Source: an uncultured Pirellulaceae bacterium
Lineage (GTDB): Bacteria; Planctomycetota; Planctomycetia; Pirellulales; Pirellulaceae
DNA: 43,622 bases
Direction: 5' to 3'
Assembly (NCBI GenBank): GCA_937928555.1
Contig: CALFWR010000077.1
Location: 1 to 43,622, forward strand
Shown here: one piece after another, positions 1-7,608 of the stretch
Layout: each line of letters begins with the position of its first letter
Position numbering within the stretch: position 1 is the first letter of the stretch
Program-made: the position numbers and the translations under genes
Notes under the pieces: generated by a model
Databases searched by the model: none
Told to the model about the DNA's origin: nothing
What the model saw: only the letters and a program-made list of their open reading frames with translations

Positions 1-241
1 AGTTGGTTGAGGAACTAGGGTGAAATGAGTATGAAATTGACGATCAACCGTTTCCTGCGTAACTTGAAAGGAAGAATGATTACTTGAAAAAGTCAATAAT
101 AGATACTGTTTCGTCGAAGTATACGCTCCAGCATTTACAGAGCGTAAAAGAGCAACCACAGAAAGAGAACTGTGTGTAAAGCTTGACCATAGATATGCAG
201 TACGTCTATTCATTTATTTTAATATTTGGCCGATTAACTGT
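1..241. other. No gene recognised; left edge
   Basis: The first 241 bases are A/T-richer than the rest of the window and hold no reading frame with recognisable protein features on either strand. If the fragment on the minus strand at 242-571 were once a full-length gene, the rest of it should lie here, but I see no continuation of it in any frame. Confidence 0.5.
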
Positions 242-571
242 TCAATTTGTAAGAAATGTGTGCCAAAATCTGGCGGTATCCATGCGGGCATTTTTTATTG
301 AGCCAGTGTTCCAAAGGAAGAATAAGATGGGAATGTCTGTCAGATAGACAACGTTGCGATCAGGAATTTGCCGCAGTGAGATATAGTGATTCGCGATCAG
401 CTTTGAGGATGGTGAATCTTCGTTGACGACCAACAAAACGTTTTCGGGACCACCACCGGCGCGGGCCGCGCCAGGCTGAAAAAAAATCGCCTGCCCGATT
501 AGAATCGCGAGTGCAATTACGAACGCCAGCATTGGGAATTTGAGGCATTGGATTCGGTTCATTGGATTCAT
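242..571 (-). pseudogene. Truncated N-terminus of a TIGR03790-like secreted protein
   Basis: The frame encodes a short N-terminus, a hydrophobic signal-peptide segment (MLAFVIALAILIGQAIFF) ending near AARA, and then about 35 residues including ENVLLVVNEDSPSS and ANHYISLRQIPDRNVVYL. That block resembles the start of the mature part of TIGR03790-family proteins, which are common in planctomycetes and normally several hundred residues long. After VVYLTDIP the similarity stops, and about 28 unrelated residues follow before the stop. I start it at the ATG at 571; an ATG at 562 is equally possible, and neither has a clear ribosome binding site. I read this as a decayed or truncated gene. The family name is from memory of the motif, so it is tentative; function of the family is unknown. 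Confidence 0.45.
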
Positions 572-967
572 TGCTGGCTTGATAAATTGGGTGATCGCCA
601 CTTGGAGGCCACCCGCAGCGAAATTTGGGTGACCGAAATGGCCGGACTCCAATGTTCAAAGTTAACCGATTTCTGTGAATCGCAGGGACGATTTACTTTT
701 GACGGTCCAAAATTCGAAAAACAAACCGTGGCCTGAAACTTTACAGCGGTGTGTCAGGGATCATTGAAGACACGTGTGAAATAACTTGGTTGAGACATGG
801 TTTTCGTCGCGACCATTGGATCATTGAACCATTATTCGATCAATTTCATCGTTGGGTCAATTCGCTGATTGCGTATGGCGTCGAACTCATGCTCGATCAA
901 CCGGCTTCTGGATTTGATCAGCAAGTGTTTCGATGGTTGCGGTTGGGTATCTGGAACTAAAGTGAGG
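572..967. other. Non-coding region upstream of the fragment
   Basis: About 400 bases with only short open frames of unremarkable composition. No promoter, RNA gene or conserved protein could be supported. Its right end abuts a 94-bp dispersed repeat. Confidence 0.5.
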
Positions 968-1061
968 TGAACCGAAGCCCGGGCGGCGATACGGCATTGC
1001 AGTTCGCTTACGCGCGGCTCAACGCGAATCGACGCCTGTCGTCGCGAATAATTCCGGTTCA
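968..1061 (-). repeat. 94-bp MITE-like repeat, short form (copy 1)
   Basis: The element starts with TGAACCGAA and ends with TTCCGGTTCA, an imperfect terminal inverted repeat. An element of exactly the same length and with the same ends lies at 39848-39941. The right part (GACGCCTGTCGTCGCGAATAA) matches, on the opposite strand, the left end of the 191-bp elements at 23411 and 43243 (TTATTCACGACGACGGGCGT). It has no coding capacity. The strand is given relative to the 191-bp family. Confidence 0.65.
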
Positions 1062-1228
1062 GACGGGAAAACGAAGTCGGCATTTTTGATGGGGCACCCG
1101 AGGCCTTACAGCCAACGGCTCACTTTGGTGTAATTCTGTTTCCTGAAGCACCGGAATTGGTTGATTGTGAATCGAGACGCGCAAGCGACCGGGTGGCCCG
1201 AGCGTGATGATCCGTTGGCTGCAGATGG

Positions 1229-2365
1229 CTATCGCATGGGGCGTTCGTAGATGCAGAACGTCTTGATCTTTTCGATTTTGGCGGCGCGGGCGATCGCGCG
1301 CATCGAGCGAAGGTTGTCTTCTTCGACCCATGAGTATTCCCATTCGTCGTACTCGTCGCGAAGATCGACCAGTCGCTTGATCAGGCTCGTGGAGACGCCG
1401 CGGTTGCGATATTCTTTTTTCACGCCCAGCAGAAAGACCCGGGTTCGCGGAGTTCGCTGCAGCCAGAACAGCAGTTGCGGAATGCGGACCCAGTCCCATC
1501 TGCCAATGGTTTTCCGCAACGCCCAATTCACGTCGGGAATGTTGACGATGTAGCCGACAAGTTCGTCGTCCCAGTAGGCGACGTGGATCATGTCAAAGCG
1601 AACCACGCGGCGAAGCGTTTTAACCATGAAGTCCAGTTCGCTTTCGGAAAACGGAACGTAACCCCAGTCGTCCTTGCGGACTTCGTTGGCCAGTTCGTTG
1701 ATCTCCCGAAACGTCTGCTCGAAGTTGTTTTTGTCGACGTCGCGCATCTTCAGTTGCGGAAACCGCCGGGAGATCTTTTCCTGGGACGAGGCAAGTTTGG
1801 CCCACTCTTCTTTGGAGAGCTTGTGTTGGTCCTTGCGGGTGCGAAACGCAAAGAATGACTTGGCAACGCGAAAGCCATCTTGCTTGAGGAGGGTGTCGTA
1901 GCGGACCGGCGTATGGGCCAGCATCACCGAGGGCGGAATGTCGTTGCCACCGACGACGATGCCAAATTCGGACTTCATCGATGGACTCACCGGACCTCGC
2001 AAGCCATCGCAGCCACGGTTCTTGAGCCATTCCGATGCGGCGCTGACGAGGGATTCGTGAATCCTGTCAGCGTCGGGACGGTTTTCGACTTCGTAGAATC
2101 CAAAGAAGCCCAGTTTGTCGTTGTAGAAATCGTTGTGGGCATCGTCCTTGATCGCGACGATGCGGCCAATGGGAACGCTTTGCTCGTAGCAGACAAATGG
2201 CTGGCGGGCTGCGGTTTCGTAAAAGGGATGCTGCCGGACGTCGAGCATCTGGCGTTCAAGGATCTTTAACGGGTGAACGACCGCCGGATCATCCTTGTAG
2301 ATTCTGCGACGCAACGAGTAGAAGTCTTTCCAGTGTTTGCGGCTGGTTACAGGAATTGTTTCCAT
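1229..2365 (-). CDS. GNAT-like N-acetyltransferase, 378 aa
   Basis: A soluble protein without a signal peptide. The C-terminal part looks like a GNAT acyl-CoA-binding fold: a strand (RTRVFLLGVKKEYR) followed by NRGVSTSLIKRLVDL, which fits the R/Q-x-x-G-x-G/A acetyl-CoA loop in relaxed form, then SWVEEDNLRSMRAIARA, the usual E-x-N-x-x-S/M-x-R element. The N-terminal half (GRIVAIKDDAHNDFY, FGFYEVENRPDA) may be a second, degenerate GNAT half. The substrate is unknown. I start at the ATG at 2365 (METIPVTS); the frame can be extended 18 codons to a TTG at 2419, and neither start has a strong ribosome binding site. The gene stands alone, 226 bp downstream of prpC on the same strand, so it may or may not share its transcript. 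Family call moderately sure, function unknown. Confidence 0.75.
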   Translation of the reverse strand: METIPVTSRKHWKDFYSLRRRIYKDDPAVVHPLKILERQMLDVRQHPFYETAARQPFVCYEQSVPIGRIVAIKDDAHNDFYNDKLGFFGFYEVENRPDADRIHESLVSAASEWLKNRGCDGLRGPVSPSMKSEFGIVVGGNDIPPSVMLAHTPVRYDTLLKQDGFRVAKSFFAFRTRKDQHKLSKEEWAKLASSQEKISRRFPQLKMRDVDKNNFEQTFREINELANEVRKDDWGYVPFSESELDFMVKTLRRVVRFDMIHVAYWDDELVGYIVNIPDVNWALRKTIGRWDWVRIPQLLFWLQRTPRTRVFLLGVKKEYRNRGVSTSLIKRLVDLRDEYDEWEYSWVEEDNLRSMRAIARAAKIEKIKTFCIYERPMR

Positions 2366-2591
2366 TGTCAGTGGTTGGCCGCGAAACGAGGGGGATTCTG
2401 GGTCCGAGTCGAAATTCAAAGCCTGAATTTCAGGGCTGAAAAGGGAACTTCTGAAATAGATTCAGGAACTGAAATATAAACCTTATCGACTCAAAATAGA
2501 AACATCGCAAACCCGATCAGGAAAGATTCAACGATTGGGATCTGTTGGAGCCCTCACGACACGAACATTCCTTCGCTCCGGTTGGGTTGGC

Positions 2592-3737
2592 CTATACCAT
2601 CCGGTCGTCGAAGGAGCGGTCTTCCAATGCGACAAAGTCGCGGTTATCGGGACCGATGTACTCGGCTCCGGGTCGGATCAGCCGGTTGTTGCCGCGTTGT
2701 TCGATGACGTGCGAGGCCCAACCGGAAACGCGGGACAGCACAAAAATCGGCGTGAAGAGGGCCGTCGGAATCCCCATGAAGTGGTAGGCCGAGGCGCTGA
2801 AGAAATCGAGGTTGGGGAAAAGTTTCTTTTCCCGCCACATGACGTCCGCGATTCGTTCGGACACCGGATAGAGGACTTCGTCGCCGACTTCTTCGCCGAG
2901 CCGTTTTGCCCAGCCCTTGATGACTTCGTTGCGGGGATCGGAGACGGTGTAGACGCGGTGGCCAAAGCCCATGATCAGTTCTTTGTCGGCGAGCATCTTC
3001 ATGATGCCTTCTTCGGCCTGGTCGGGAGTCTGAAACTTCTCGATCAGCTCCATGGCGGCTTCGTTGGCACCGCCGTGAAGCGGGCCGCGGAGTGTGCCGA
3101 TGGCTCCGGTGATCGCGGAGTACATATCCGAGAGGGTCGCGGTGCAAACCCGCGCGGTAAAGGTGGACGCGTTGAATTCGTGTTCGGCGTAGAGGATCAA
3201 CGAGCAGTCCATCGCATCGCGGGTCAGGTCACTGGGAGTTTTGCCGTGCAGTTTTTCCAGAAAGTATCCGGCGATGCCTTCTTCGGAAGATTCAAAGTCG
3301 ATCTTTGTGCCGTCCTGGGAAAAGCGGTGCCAGTAAGCCAACATGGACGGAAACGAAGCCAGCATGCGGATCGCGACGGACATTTGCTGGTCGAAAGATT
3401 CTTCGGGTTCGATCACCCCGAGCATCGAACAGCCGGTGCGAAGGACGTCCATCGGGTGTGCGGTGGCGGGGATTTTTTCGAGGGTTTCGGCAACGGGTGC
3501 TGGCAAGGCCCGCTGGCTGCGGAGGCGGGATTTGAAGCTGTCGAGTTCCTTGAGCAGCGGAAGTTCTCCGTGCAGCAGCAGAAAGGCGACTTCTTCGAAG
3601 GTCGCGTGTTCGGCCAGGTCAAAGATCGAGTAGCCACGATAGTTGAGGCCTTTGCCTTCTTTGCCGACGGTGCAGATTGCGGTTTGTCCGGCCACGACGC
3701 CCGCAAGTCCGCCTGTTTTTTTCTTTTTTGTGGTCAT
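2592..3737 (-). CDS. prpC: 2-methylcitrate synthase (citrate synthase family), 381 aa
   Basis: Condenses propionyl-CoA with oxaloacetate to 2-methylcitrate in the methylcitrate cycle, in the cytoplasm. Citrate synthase hallmarks are present: [27 protein letters not shown] near the N-terminus, the active-site segments [15 protein letters not shown] and [13 protein letters not shown], each with its catalytic histidine, and the aspartate-bearing segment [16 protein letters not shown], followed by [21 protein letters not shown]. The length of about 380 residues is that of the short methylcitrate/citrate synthase II type. The start is the ATG at 3737, overlapping the prpB stop codon by 4 bp (ATGA); the frame stays open upstream but that is inside prpB. 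The neighbouring methylisocitrate lyase is what favours 2-methylcitrate synthase over housekeeping citrate synthase; it may well accept acetyl-CoA too. Confidence 0.9.
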   Translation of the reverse strand: MTTKKKKTGGLAGVVAGQTAICTVGKEGKGLNYRGYSIFDLAEHATFEEVAFLLLHGELPLLKELDSFKSRLRSQRALPAPVAETLEKIPATAHPMDVLRTGCSMLGVIEPEESFDQQMSVAIRMLASFPSMLAYWHRFSQDGTKIDFESSEEGIAGYFLEKLHGKTPSDLTRDAMDCSLILYAEHEFNASTFTARVCTATLSDMYSAITGAIGTLRGPLHGGANEAAMELIEKFQTPDQAEEGIMKMLADKELIMGFGHRVYTVSDPRNEVIKGWAKRLGEEVGDEVLYPVSERIADVMWREKKLFPNLDFFSASAYHFMGIPTALFTPIFVLSRVSGWASHVIEQRGNNRLIRPGAEYIGPDNRDFVALEDRSFDDRMV

Positions 3738-4606
3738 GATTGGTCTTTCAGGATTCGGTCGATTTGCTGTTCGTAGCGATGGTAGTCGAGGACGTCGTAA
3801 AGTTGTTCGCGGGTTTGCATCTGGTCCAAGGAGTCGGACTGGGTGCCGGTTTCGCGAATGTTGTGCAGGACTTTTTCGGCGGCAAGGCTCATGGCGCGAA
3901 ATGCCGACAGCGGATACAGCACCATCGCGACGCCGCATTGGGCGAGCTGATCGGTGGTCAGCAGTGGGCTTTTGCCGAACTCGGTCATGTTGGCCAGCAC
4001 CGGGACGCCGACGGTGGATGTGAATCGTTGATACTGCTGCGGGTCGGTGATGGCTTCGGCGAAGATCATGTCGGCGCCGGCCTGAACGTAGGCCAGGGAT
4101 CGTTCGATGGCCGAGTCGATGCCTTCGCCGGCGATGGCGTCGGTGCGAGCCATGATGACGAAGGATTCATCAGTGCGTGCGTCAACGCAGGCTTTGACAC
4201 GGTCAACCATTTCGGCGGTTTGCACGAGGGCTTTGCCGGGACGGTGGCCGCAGCGTTTGGCGGCGAGTTGGTCTTCGATGTGTAGAGCTGCGGCTCCGGA
4301 TTTGATGAATGACTTGACGGTTCGGTCGATCGATAGTGCGTGGCCCCAGCCGGTGTCGGCGTCGACGAGCAAGGGTAAGTCGACGATGGATGTGATTCGC
4401 TGGATATCGGCGATGACGTCGGTCATCGAGGTCATGCCAAGGTCGGGCATCCCGAAGGAGGCGTTGGCAACGCCGGCACCTGAAAGGTAGATCGCGCGAA
4501 AGCCGGCCCGCTGGGCTTGTAGGGCGGTGTAGGCGTTGATGGTGCCGGGGATTTGCAGCGGTGTTTCGGCGTCGAGGGCTGTGCGGAATTTTTGGCCGGG
4601 AGTCAT
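3734..4606 (-). CDS. prpB: 2-methylisocitrate lyase, 290 aa
   Basis: Cleaves 2-methylisocitrate to pyruvate and succinate, the last step of the methylcitrate cycle. It belongs to the isocitrate lyase/PEP mutase superfamily of TIM-barrel enzymes. Visible motifs are [18 protein letters not shown] near the N-terminus, the metal-binding region [18 protein letters not shown], the signature KRCGH with the catalytic cysteine, and [21 protein letters not shown]. The length matches the PrpB family and is much shorter than glyoxylate-cycle isocitrate lyase (over 400 residues). I start at the ATG at 4606 (MTPGQKF), the usual family N-terminus; an upstream in-frame codon would add 20 unrelated residues. 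It is translationally coupled to prpC by a 4-bp overlap. No prpD or acnD for the intervening dehydration lies in this window. Confidence 0.93.
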   Translation of the reverse strand: MTPGQKFRTALDAETPLQIPGTINAYTALQAQRAGFRAIYLSGAGVANASFGMPDLGMTSMTDVIADIQRITSIVDLPLLVDADTGWGHALSIDRTVKSFIKSGAAALHIEDQLAAKRCGHRPGKALVQTAEMVDRVKACVDARTDESFVIMARTDAIAGEGIDSAIERSLAYVQAGADMIFAEAITDPQQYQRFTSTVGVPVLANMTEFGKSPLLTTDQLAQCGVAMVLYPLSAFRAMSLAAEKVLHNIRETGTQSDSLDQMQTREQLYDVLDYHRYEQQIDRILKDQS

Positions 4607-4650
4607 GAATGCTATTTTGCCAGAAAGATTGGCGAAGGACAGCCCGGGGC

Positions 4651-4794
4651 AAAGTCGTTGGCGCACTCAGAGTGTCGTGGTTTCCTGCTGCTGATTTGGG
4701 ATTTGCTTATTTGGAGCGTTTCGGCCGGGGGCGGAGACGCTGATGGTTGGCAGCGGAACGGTGGGACGGCGCACGGCGTGTGCCTGCTCGTTTA
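4651..4794. repeat. Degenerate inverted-repeat pair of the GGCACACTCCGTGTGCC family
   Basis: The left arm (4651-4680) reads AAAGTCGTTGGCGCACTCAG and then AGTGTCGTGG. The right arm (4765-4794) reads GACGGCGCACGGCGTGTGCC and then TGCTCGTTTA. Compared with the perfect arms at 23343-23370 and 23671-23698, each arm differs at only a few positions. About 84 bases separate the arms here, and they do not contain the 191-bp element that sits between the other two pairs. The pair lies between prpB and the gene downstream of it. Confidence 0.6.
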
Positions 4795-5463
4795 GTCAAC
4801 CAATTGAAGGGTTTGCCACAGGCTGGGGTCTTCTTCGATGGGCATGTCGGGGCCAAGGGCGAGGGTTTGGTATCCCAATTCGCTGTCGTTAACCATGAAG
4901 TTGAACCCGATGTTGCGGTGCTCTTCGGTGTCCCAGCCGGCGAGCGCGGTGGCGGGGATCAGTGCCAGCAGGGTGTATCCGGTTTTGCTGACCTTACTTT
5001 CGACGGCGACCTGAGCGCGGTTGAACGCCAGTGACGTTTCGCGGGCGCGGTTGATTTTGACAGGCGTGGCGACAGGTTTGTCTTTTTTGGTGCCACGGCC
5101 GGCGGGAAGCAGCACGAACCAGTGGCAGAAGCGGGTTGCCCGGTGGACGTCGTGCGTGTCACGGGTGTCGACCCACAGGTACAGGCTGTCGCTGTCCATG
5201 ATGGCGGTCTCGCGGCATTCGAGAGGAAGTTCGCGGCCTTCGACGATGGCAGTGATGTAGAGGCCTTTTTCGGACCAGCCACAGCGGACATCGGCAAACC
5301 CGTATTGGTCTTCGAATTCGCCAAAATGCGGCAGCCGGTAGCTTTCGTCAAGCTCGACAGGTTTGGGAGTTTTTGCGCGGCTGGAGGTAGCGACTTTTTT
5401 GCAGGGGATGCGGTAGCGGAACTGTAGATTGGTTGGAATCTGTTCGCGGATGGCTTTGTTCAT
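4792..5463 (-). CDS. CBM9/DOMON-like sugar-binding-fold protein, 223 aa
   Basis: The segment FGEFEDQYGFADVRCGWSEKGLYITAIVEG, followed by MDSDSLYLWVDTRDTHDVHRATRFCHWFVLLPAG and, near the end, GYTLLALIPATALAGWDTEEHRNIGFNFMVNDSE, is typical of the carbohydrate-binding family 9-like beta sandwich (W/Y-x-D-D-x-x-E-x-x-x-D pattern, then a C-terminal GFNF-N-D/N strand). Unlike most members it shows no signal peptide, so as predicted it is cytoplasmic or exported by another route. The ATG at 5463 is the natural start. It lies 22 bp downstream of the DUF1080 gene on the same strand, which suggests one transcript and a shared role in carbohydrate or glycan handling; the ligand cannot be told. Confidence 0.7.
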   Translation of the reverse strand: MNKAIREQIPTNLQFRYRIPCKKVATSSRAKTPKPVELDESYRLPHFGEFEDQYGFADVRCGWSEKGLYITAIVEGRELPLECRETAIMDSDSLYLWVDTRDTHDVHRATRFCHWFVLLPAGRGTKKDKPVATPVKINRARETSLAFNRAQVAVESKVSKTGYTLLALIPATALAGWDTEEHRNIGFNFMVNDSELGYQTLALGPDMPIEEDPSLWQTLQLVD

Positions 5464-5485
5464 GTTCGTGTCGGCGAGGAGCCTT

Positions 5486-6784
5486 CTACAGCTTTTTGAT
5501 GAAAACGTTGCGGAATTCTACCGGATCGCTGTGTCCTGCGAAGCCGAAATGGCCCAAAGTGCGGTCTTTCCCCGGATGGGGGTAGTCACCGAGGTAGTCT
5601 TTGATTTCCGAAAGGTCGGTGTCGAGGATGACGTTGCCATTGAGTTCGACTTTGATTGTGCTGCCGACGACGGTGACTTCTTGAAAGTTCCACTGGCCTA
5701 CCGGACGCAGGTAGCTTTGCTCTGCGGCGGCCATCCCGTATGCCGATCCGTGGTACTGGCGGGAGTCGAGGGATTTGTATTTTTCGGCGGTGTTATCGAG
5801 CACCTGAAGCTCGCACATGCCGACGTAGGCGGTGTCGCCACGGCCGGGATAGCGGATTGCGAGGCCGTTGTTGCCACCGGGCGGGAGGCGAAATTCGAAT
5901 CGTGCCACAAAGTCCGCGTACTCGGATTCGGTATAGATCGTGCCGCCTTTGCCCGGTTTGCATTTAAGGATGCCGTCGGCGATTTCGTAGTTGTCGATGG
6001 GGCCTTTCCAGCCGGTGAAGTCGGTGCCGTTGAAGACTTTTTCGAATCCGTCGCGATTTGCGGCAGCGAGGATGGTGTTGGACGCATCGGCGGTCAGTTC
6101 TTCGGCGATGATGTTTCGCCATTCCATGCGGCCGCCATGGGTTTGCAATTGGATGGGGCCTGATGCGATCAGTGGACGCTCGCGATTCCAATAGTTATCC
6201 ATGATTTGGTGTTCGACGATTTTTTTTTCGTTGAGCACAATCGTTGTGCGGGCGCCGGTTTGTGTGACGTGAAGTTTGTTCCACTGTCCGACCGGATTGT
6301 CGGCCAGCACCAGAGGCATTCGAGCATCGGGGTGGGCTTTGTTGTTCCACAGCCCGCCGGAGCCTTTTTCGGCGCCGTGCTTGAACGATGGCTCGTGGGT
6401 GAAATCCCAGATCTGAACCTGTGGGGAAGCTTTCAGGTACACGCCGCTGTCGGTGCCGGGAGCGATTTTGAATTCGAGCTTCAGGTCAAAGTCGCGAAAT
6501 TCTTTTTCGCTGGTGAGGAAAGGGCCAGTGCCATCGTTGACCAAAATTCCGTTTTCGACTTTCCAGAACTTGGCCGTGTTCGCTTTGGCGTCGCTGATCA
6601 GTTTCTGCTGTTCTTCCGGGGGGAGCTTTTTGAATTCGCGAGGGTTTTGTGTTTTGATTGCGTACCAGCCCGAGAGGTCGGTGCCGTTGAAGAGGGCCTG
6701 CTGTGCGGAACAGGTCTGGCCAAGGCTCGAAGCGACGCCCAAGCCAAGGCACAAGACGGTGAGGCAATTTAAAAGGCTTGACAT
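5486..6784 (-). CDS. Secreted protein with two DUF1080 (3-keto-disaccharide hydrolase-like) domains, 432 aa
   Basis: A signal peptide spans residues 1-28 (LLNCLTVLCLGLGVASSLGQTCSA). Two copies of the DUF1080 concanavalin-like domain follow. The first (about 29-230) begins ALFNGTDLSGWYAI and contains FRDFDLKLEFKIAPGTDSGVYLK and later PIQLQTHGGRMEWRNI. The second (about 245-432) begins KVFNGTDFTGWKGPI, contains FVARFEFRLPPGGNNGLAIR and ELQVLD, and ends VEFRNVFIKKL. Pfam names this family 3-keto-disaccharide hydrolase; in planctomycetes it is expanded and usually periplasmic. The first domain carries an insertion (KLPPEEQQKLISDAKANTA) before FWKVENGILVNDG. The start ATG has a GGAAAC-like upstream sequence. 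Probable operon with the CBM9-like gene 22 bp downstream. The exact sugar substrate is not shown. Confidence 0.88.
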   Translation of the reverse strand: MSSLLNCLTVLCLGLGVASSLGQTCSAQQALFNGTDLSGWYAIKTQNPREFKKLPPEEQQKLISDAKANTAKFWKVENGILVNDGTGPFLTSEKEFRDFDLKLEFKIAPGTDSGVYLKASPQVQIWDFTHEPSFKHGAEKGSGGLWNNKAHPDARMPLVLADNPVGQWNKLHVTQTGARTTIVLNEKKIVEHQIMDNYWNRERPLIASGPIQLQTHGGRMEWRNIIAEELTADASNTILAAANRDGFEKVFNGTDFTGWKGPIDNYEIADGILKCKPGKGGTIYTESEYADFVARFEFRLPPGGNNGLAIRYPGRGDTAYVGMCELQVLDNTAEKYKSLDSRQYHGSAYGMAAAEQSYLRPVGQWNFQEVTVVGSTIKVELNGNVILDTDLSEIKDYLGDYPHPGKDRTLGHFGFAGHSDPVEFRNVFIKKL

Positions 6785-6870
6785 GGTTGTTTCCGGTTGA
6801 TGGCAGTACGCGACCGAGCCATCTTAGCTGAAACAGGGTGTGTCGGGTGTTAGCCAAAGCGAAACTGCAA

Positions 6871-6902
6871 ACGAAAAAAGGCCGCGACGAATCGCGGCCT
6901 TT
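6871..6902 (-). terminator. Intrinsic terminator of the Hsp20 gene
   Basis: A perfect 11-bp stem, AAAGGCCGCGA / TCGCGGCCTTT (6877-6887 and 6892-6902), has a 4-base loop. Read on the minus strand it runs into TTTTTTCGT, the expected U-tract. It starts about 30 bp after the Hsp20 stop codon. Confidence 0.88.
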
Positions 6903-6931
6903 GTCCCGTTCGGAGGGGGTGTTTGAGCGGA

Positions 6932-7369
6932 TTATTCGCCAGAAGACTTGATGTTGATCTTGCGTGGCAGAACTTTTTCGGACTTTGGCAGCTGGATCGT
7001 TAGCAGGCCGTGCCGAAATTCGGCTGAAATTCCATCCGCATCGACGCTGGTGGAGAATTCGAACTTGCGGCCAAAGTTGCCACTGCGACGTTCCGAGCGT
7101 GCCCGACGCTGGCCTTCGGCCGGTTCGGCAACGGTTTTGGTGCCATGCACGTCCAGAATGTTGTCCTTGATTTCAATGGAAACATCGTCGGCACTGACCC
7201 CGGGAAGTTCCATCACCACGGCGTAGCCAGTTTCGGATTCGGTGATGTTGGTTGCAGGTGTCCAGTCCGTATTTGCGACCGGTCCGGCGTTGCCGAAAAA
7301 ATGGTCAAACAGGTTTTCAATGTCGACTTGGAAATCACCCAGTCGATTACAATTTGCAGAGGCTTTCAT
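6932..7369 (-). CDS. Small heat shock protein, Hsp20/alpha-crystallin family, 145 aa
   Basis: An ATP-independent cytoplasmic chaperone that binds unfolding proteins. The N-terminal arm carries DIENLFDHFFG. The alpha-crystallin domain runs from about residue 40 (WTPATNITESETGYAVVMELPGVSADDVSIEIKDNILDVHG) to the family signature AEFRHGLLTIQLPKSEKVLPRKINI; the A-x-x-x-x-G-L-L-T-I-x-L-P motif is intact. The short C-terminal tail ends KSSGE. The start ATG at 7369 has a clear ribosome binding site, AAGGAG, 8 bases upstream. It is a single-gene unit with its own promoter candidate (7438-7466) and terminator (6871-6902). No CIRCE element was seen upstream. Confidence 0.95.
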   Translation of the reverse strand: MKASANCNRLGDFQVDIENLFDHFFGNAGPVANTDWTPATNITESETGYAVVMELPGVSADDVSIEIKDNILDVHGTKTVAEPAEGQRRARSERRSGNFGRKFEFSTSVDADGISAEFRHGLLTIQLPKSEKVLPRKINIKSSGE

Positions 7370-7437
7370 GAGACGCTCCTTTGGTTTTTGCTGACGCGGC
7401 CACGACAGAGACTTCTGTCTGACGGCTTGTCAGCGGG

Positions 7438-7466
7438 GTATCAGCATTCGGTTCACCGTATTGCAA
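7438..7466 (-). promoter_or_regulatory. Sigma70-type promoter candidate for the Hsp20 gene
   Basis: On the minus strand, TTGCAA (7466-7461) and TGATAC (7443-7438) are separated by 17 bp, a good -35/-10 arrangement about 70 bases upstream of the start codon. The -35 box is preceded by C (CTTGCAA), as in heat-shock sigma promoters, but the -10 fits the housekeeping factor better. Confidence 0.45.
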
Positions 7467-7608
7467 GGGGCATGCCAAAGGGATCAGATTCGGATTTCAT
7501 GTTGGTTTTTGTCGCCTGGAATGTTGCGATGTGGATTGTGTGGATTTTTCCGCTGCCATCGTTGCGCCCGTTTTGTCACGCTGAAAATTTGATCGGTTCC
7601 GTTCATAC

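Noticed and set aside
751..960. A 69-codon plus-strand frame as a small gene
   Set aside because: No ribosome binding site, no recognisable features, and the region looks non-coding.
2535..3776. A 413-codon plus-strand frame opposite prpC
   Set aside because: Antisense to the citrate synthase family gene and without recognisable motifs.
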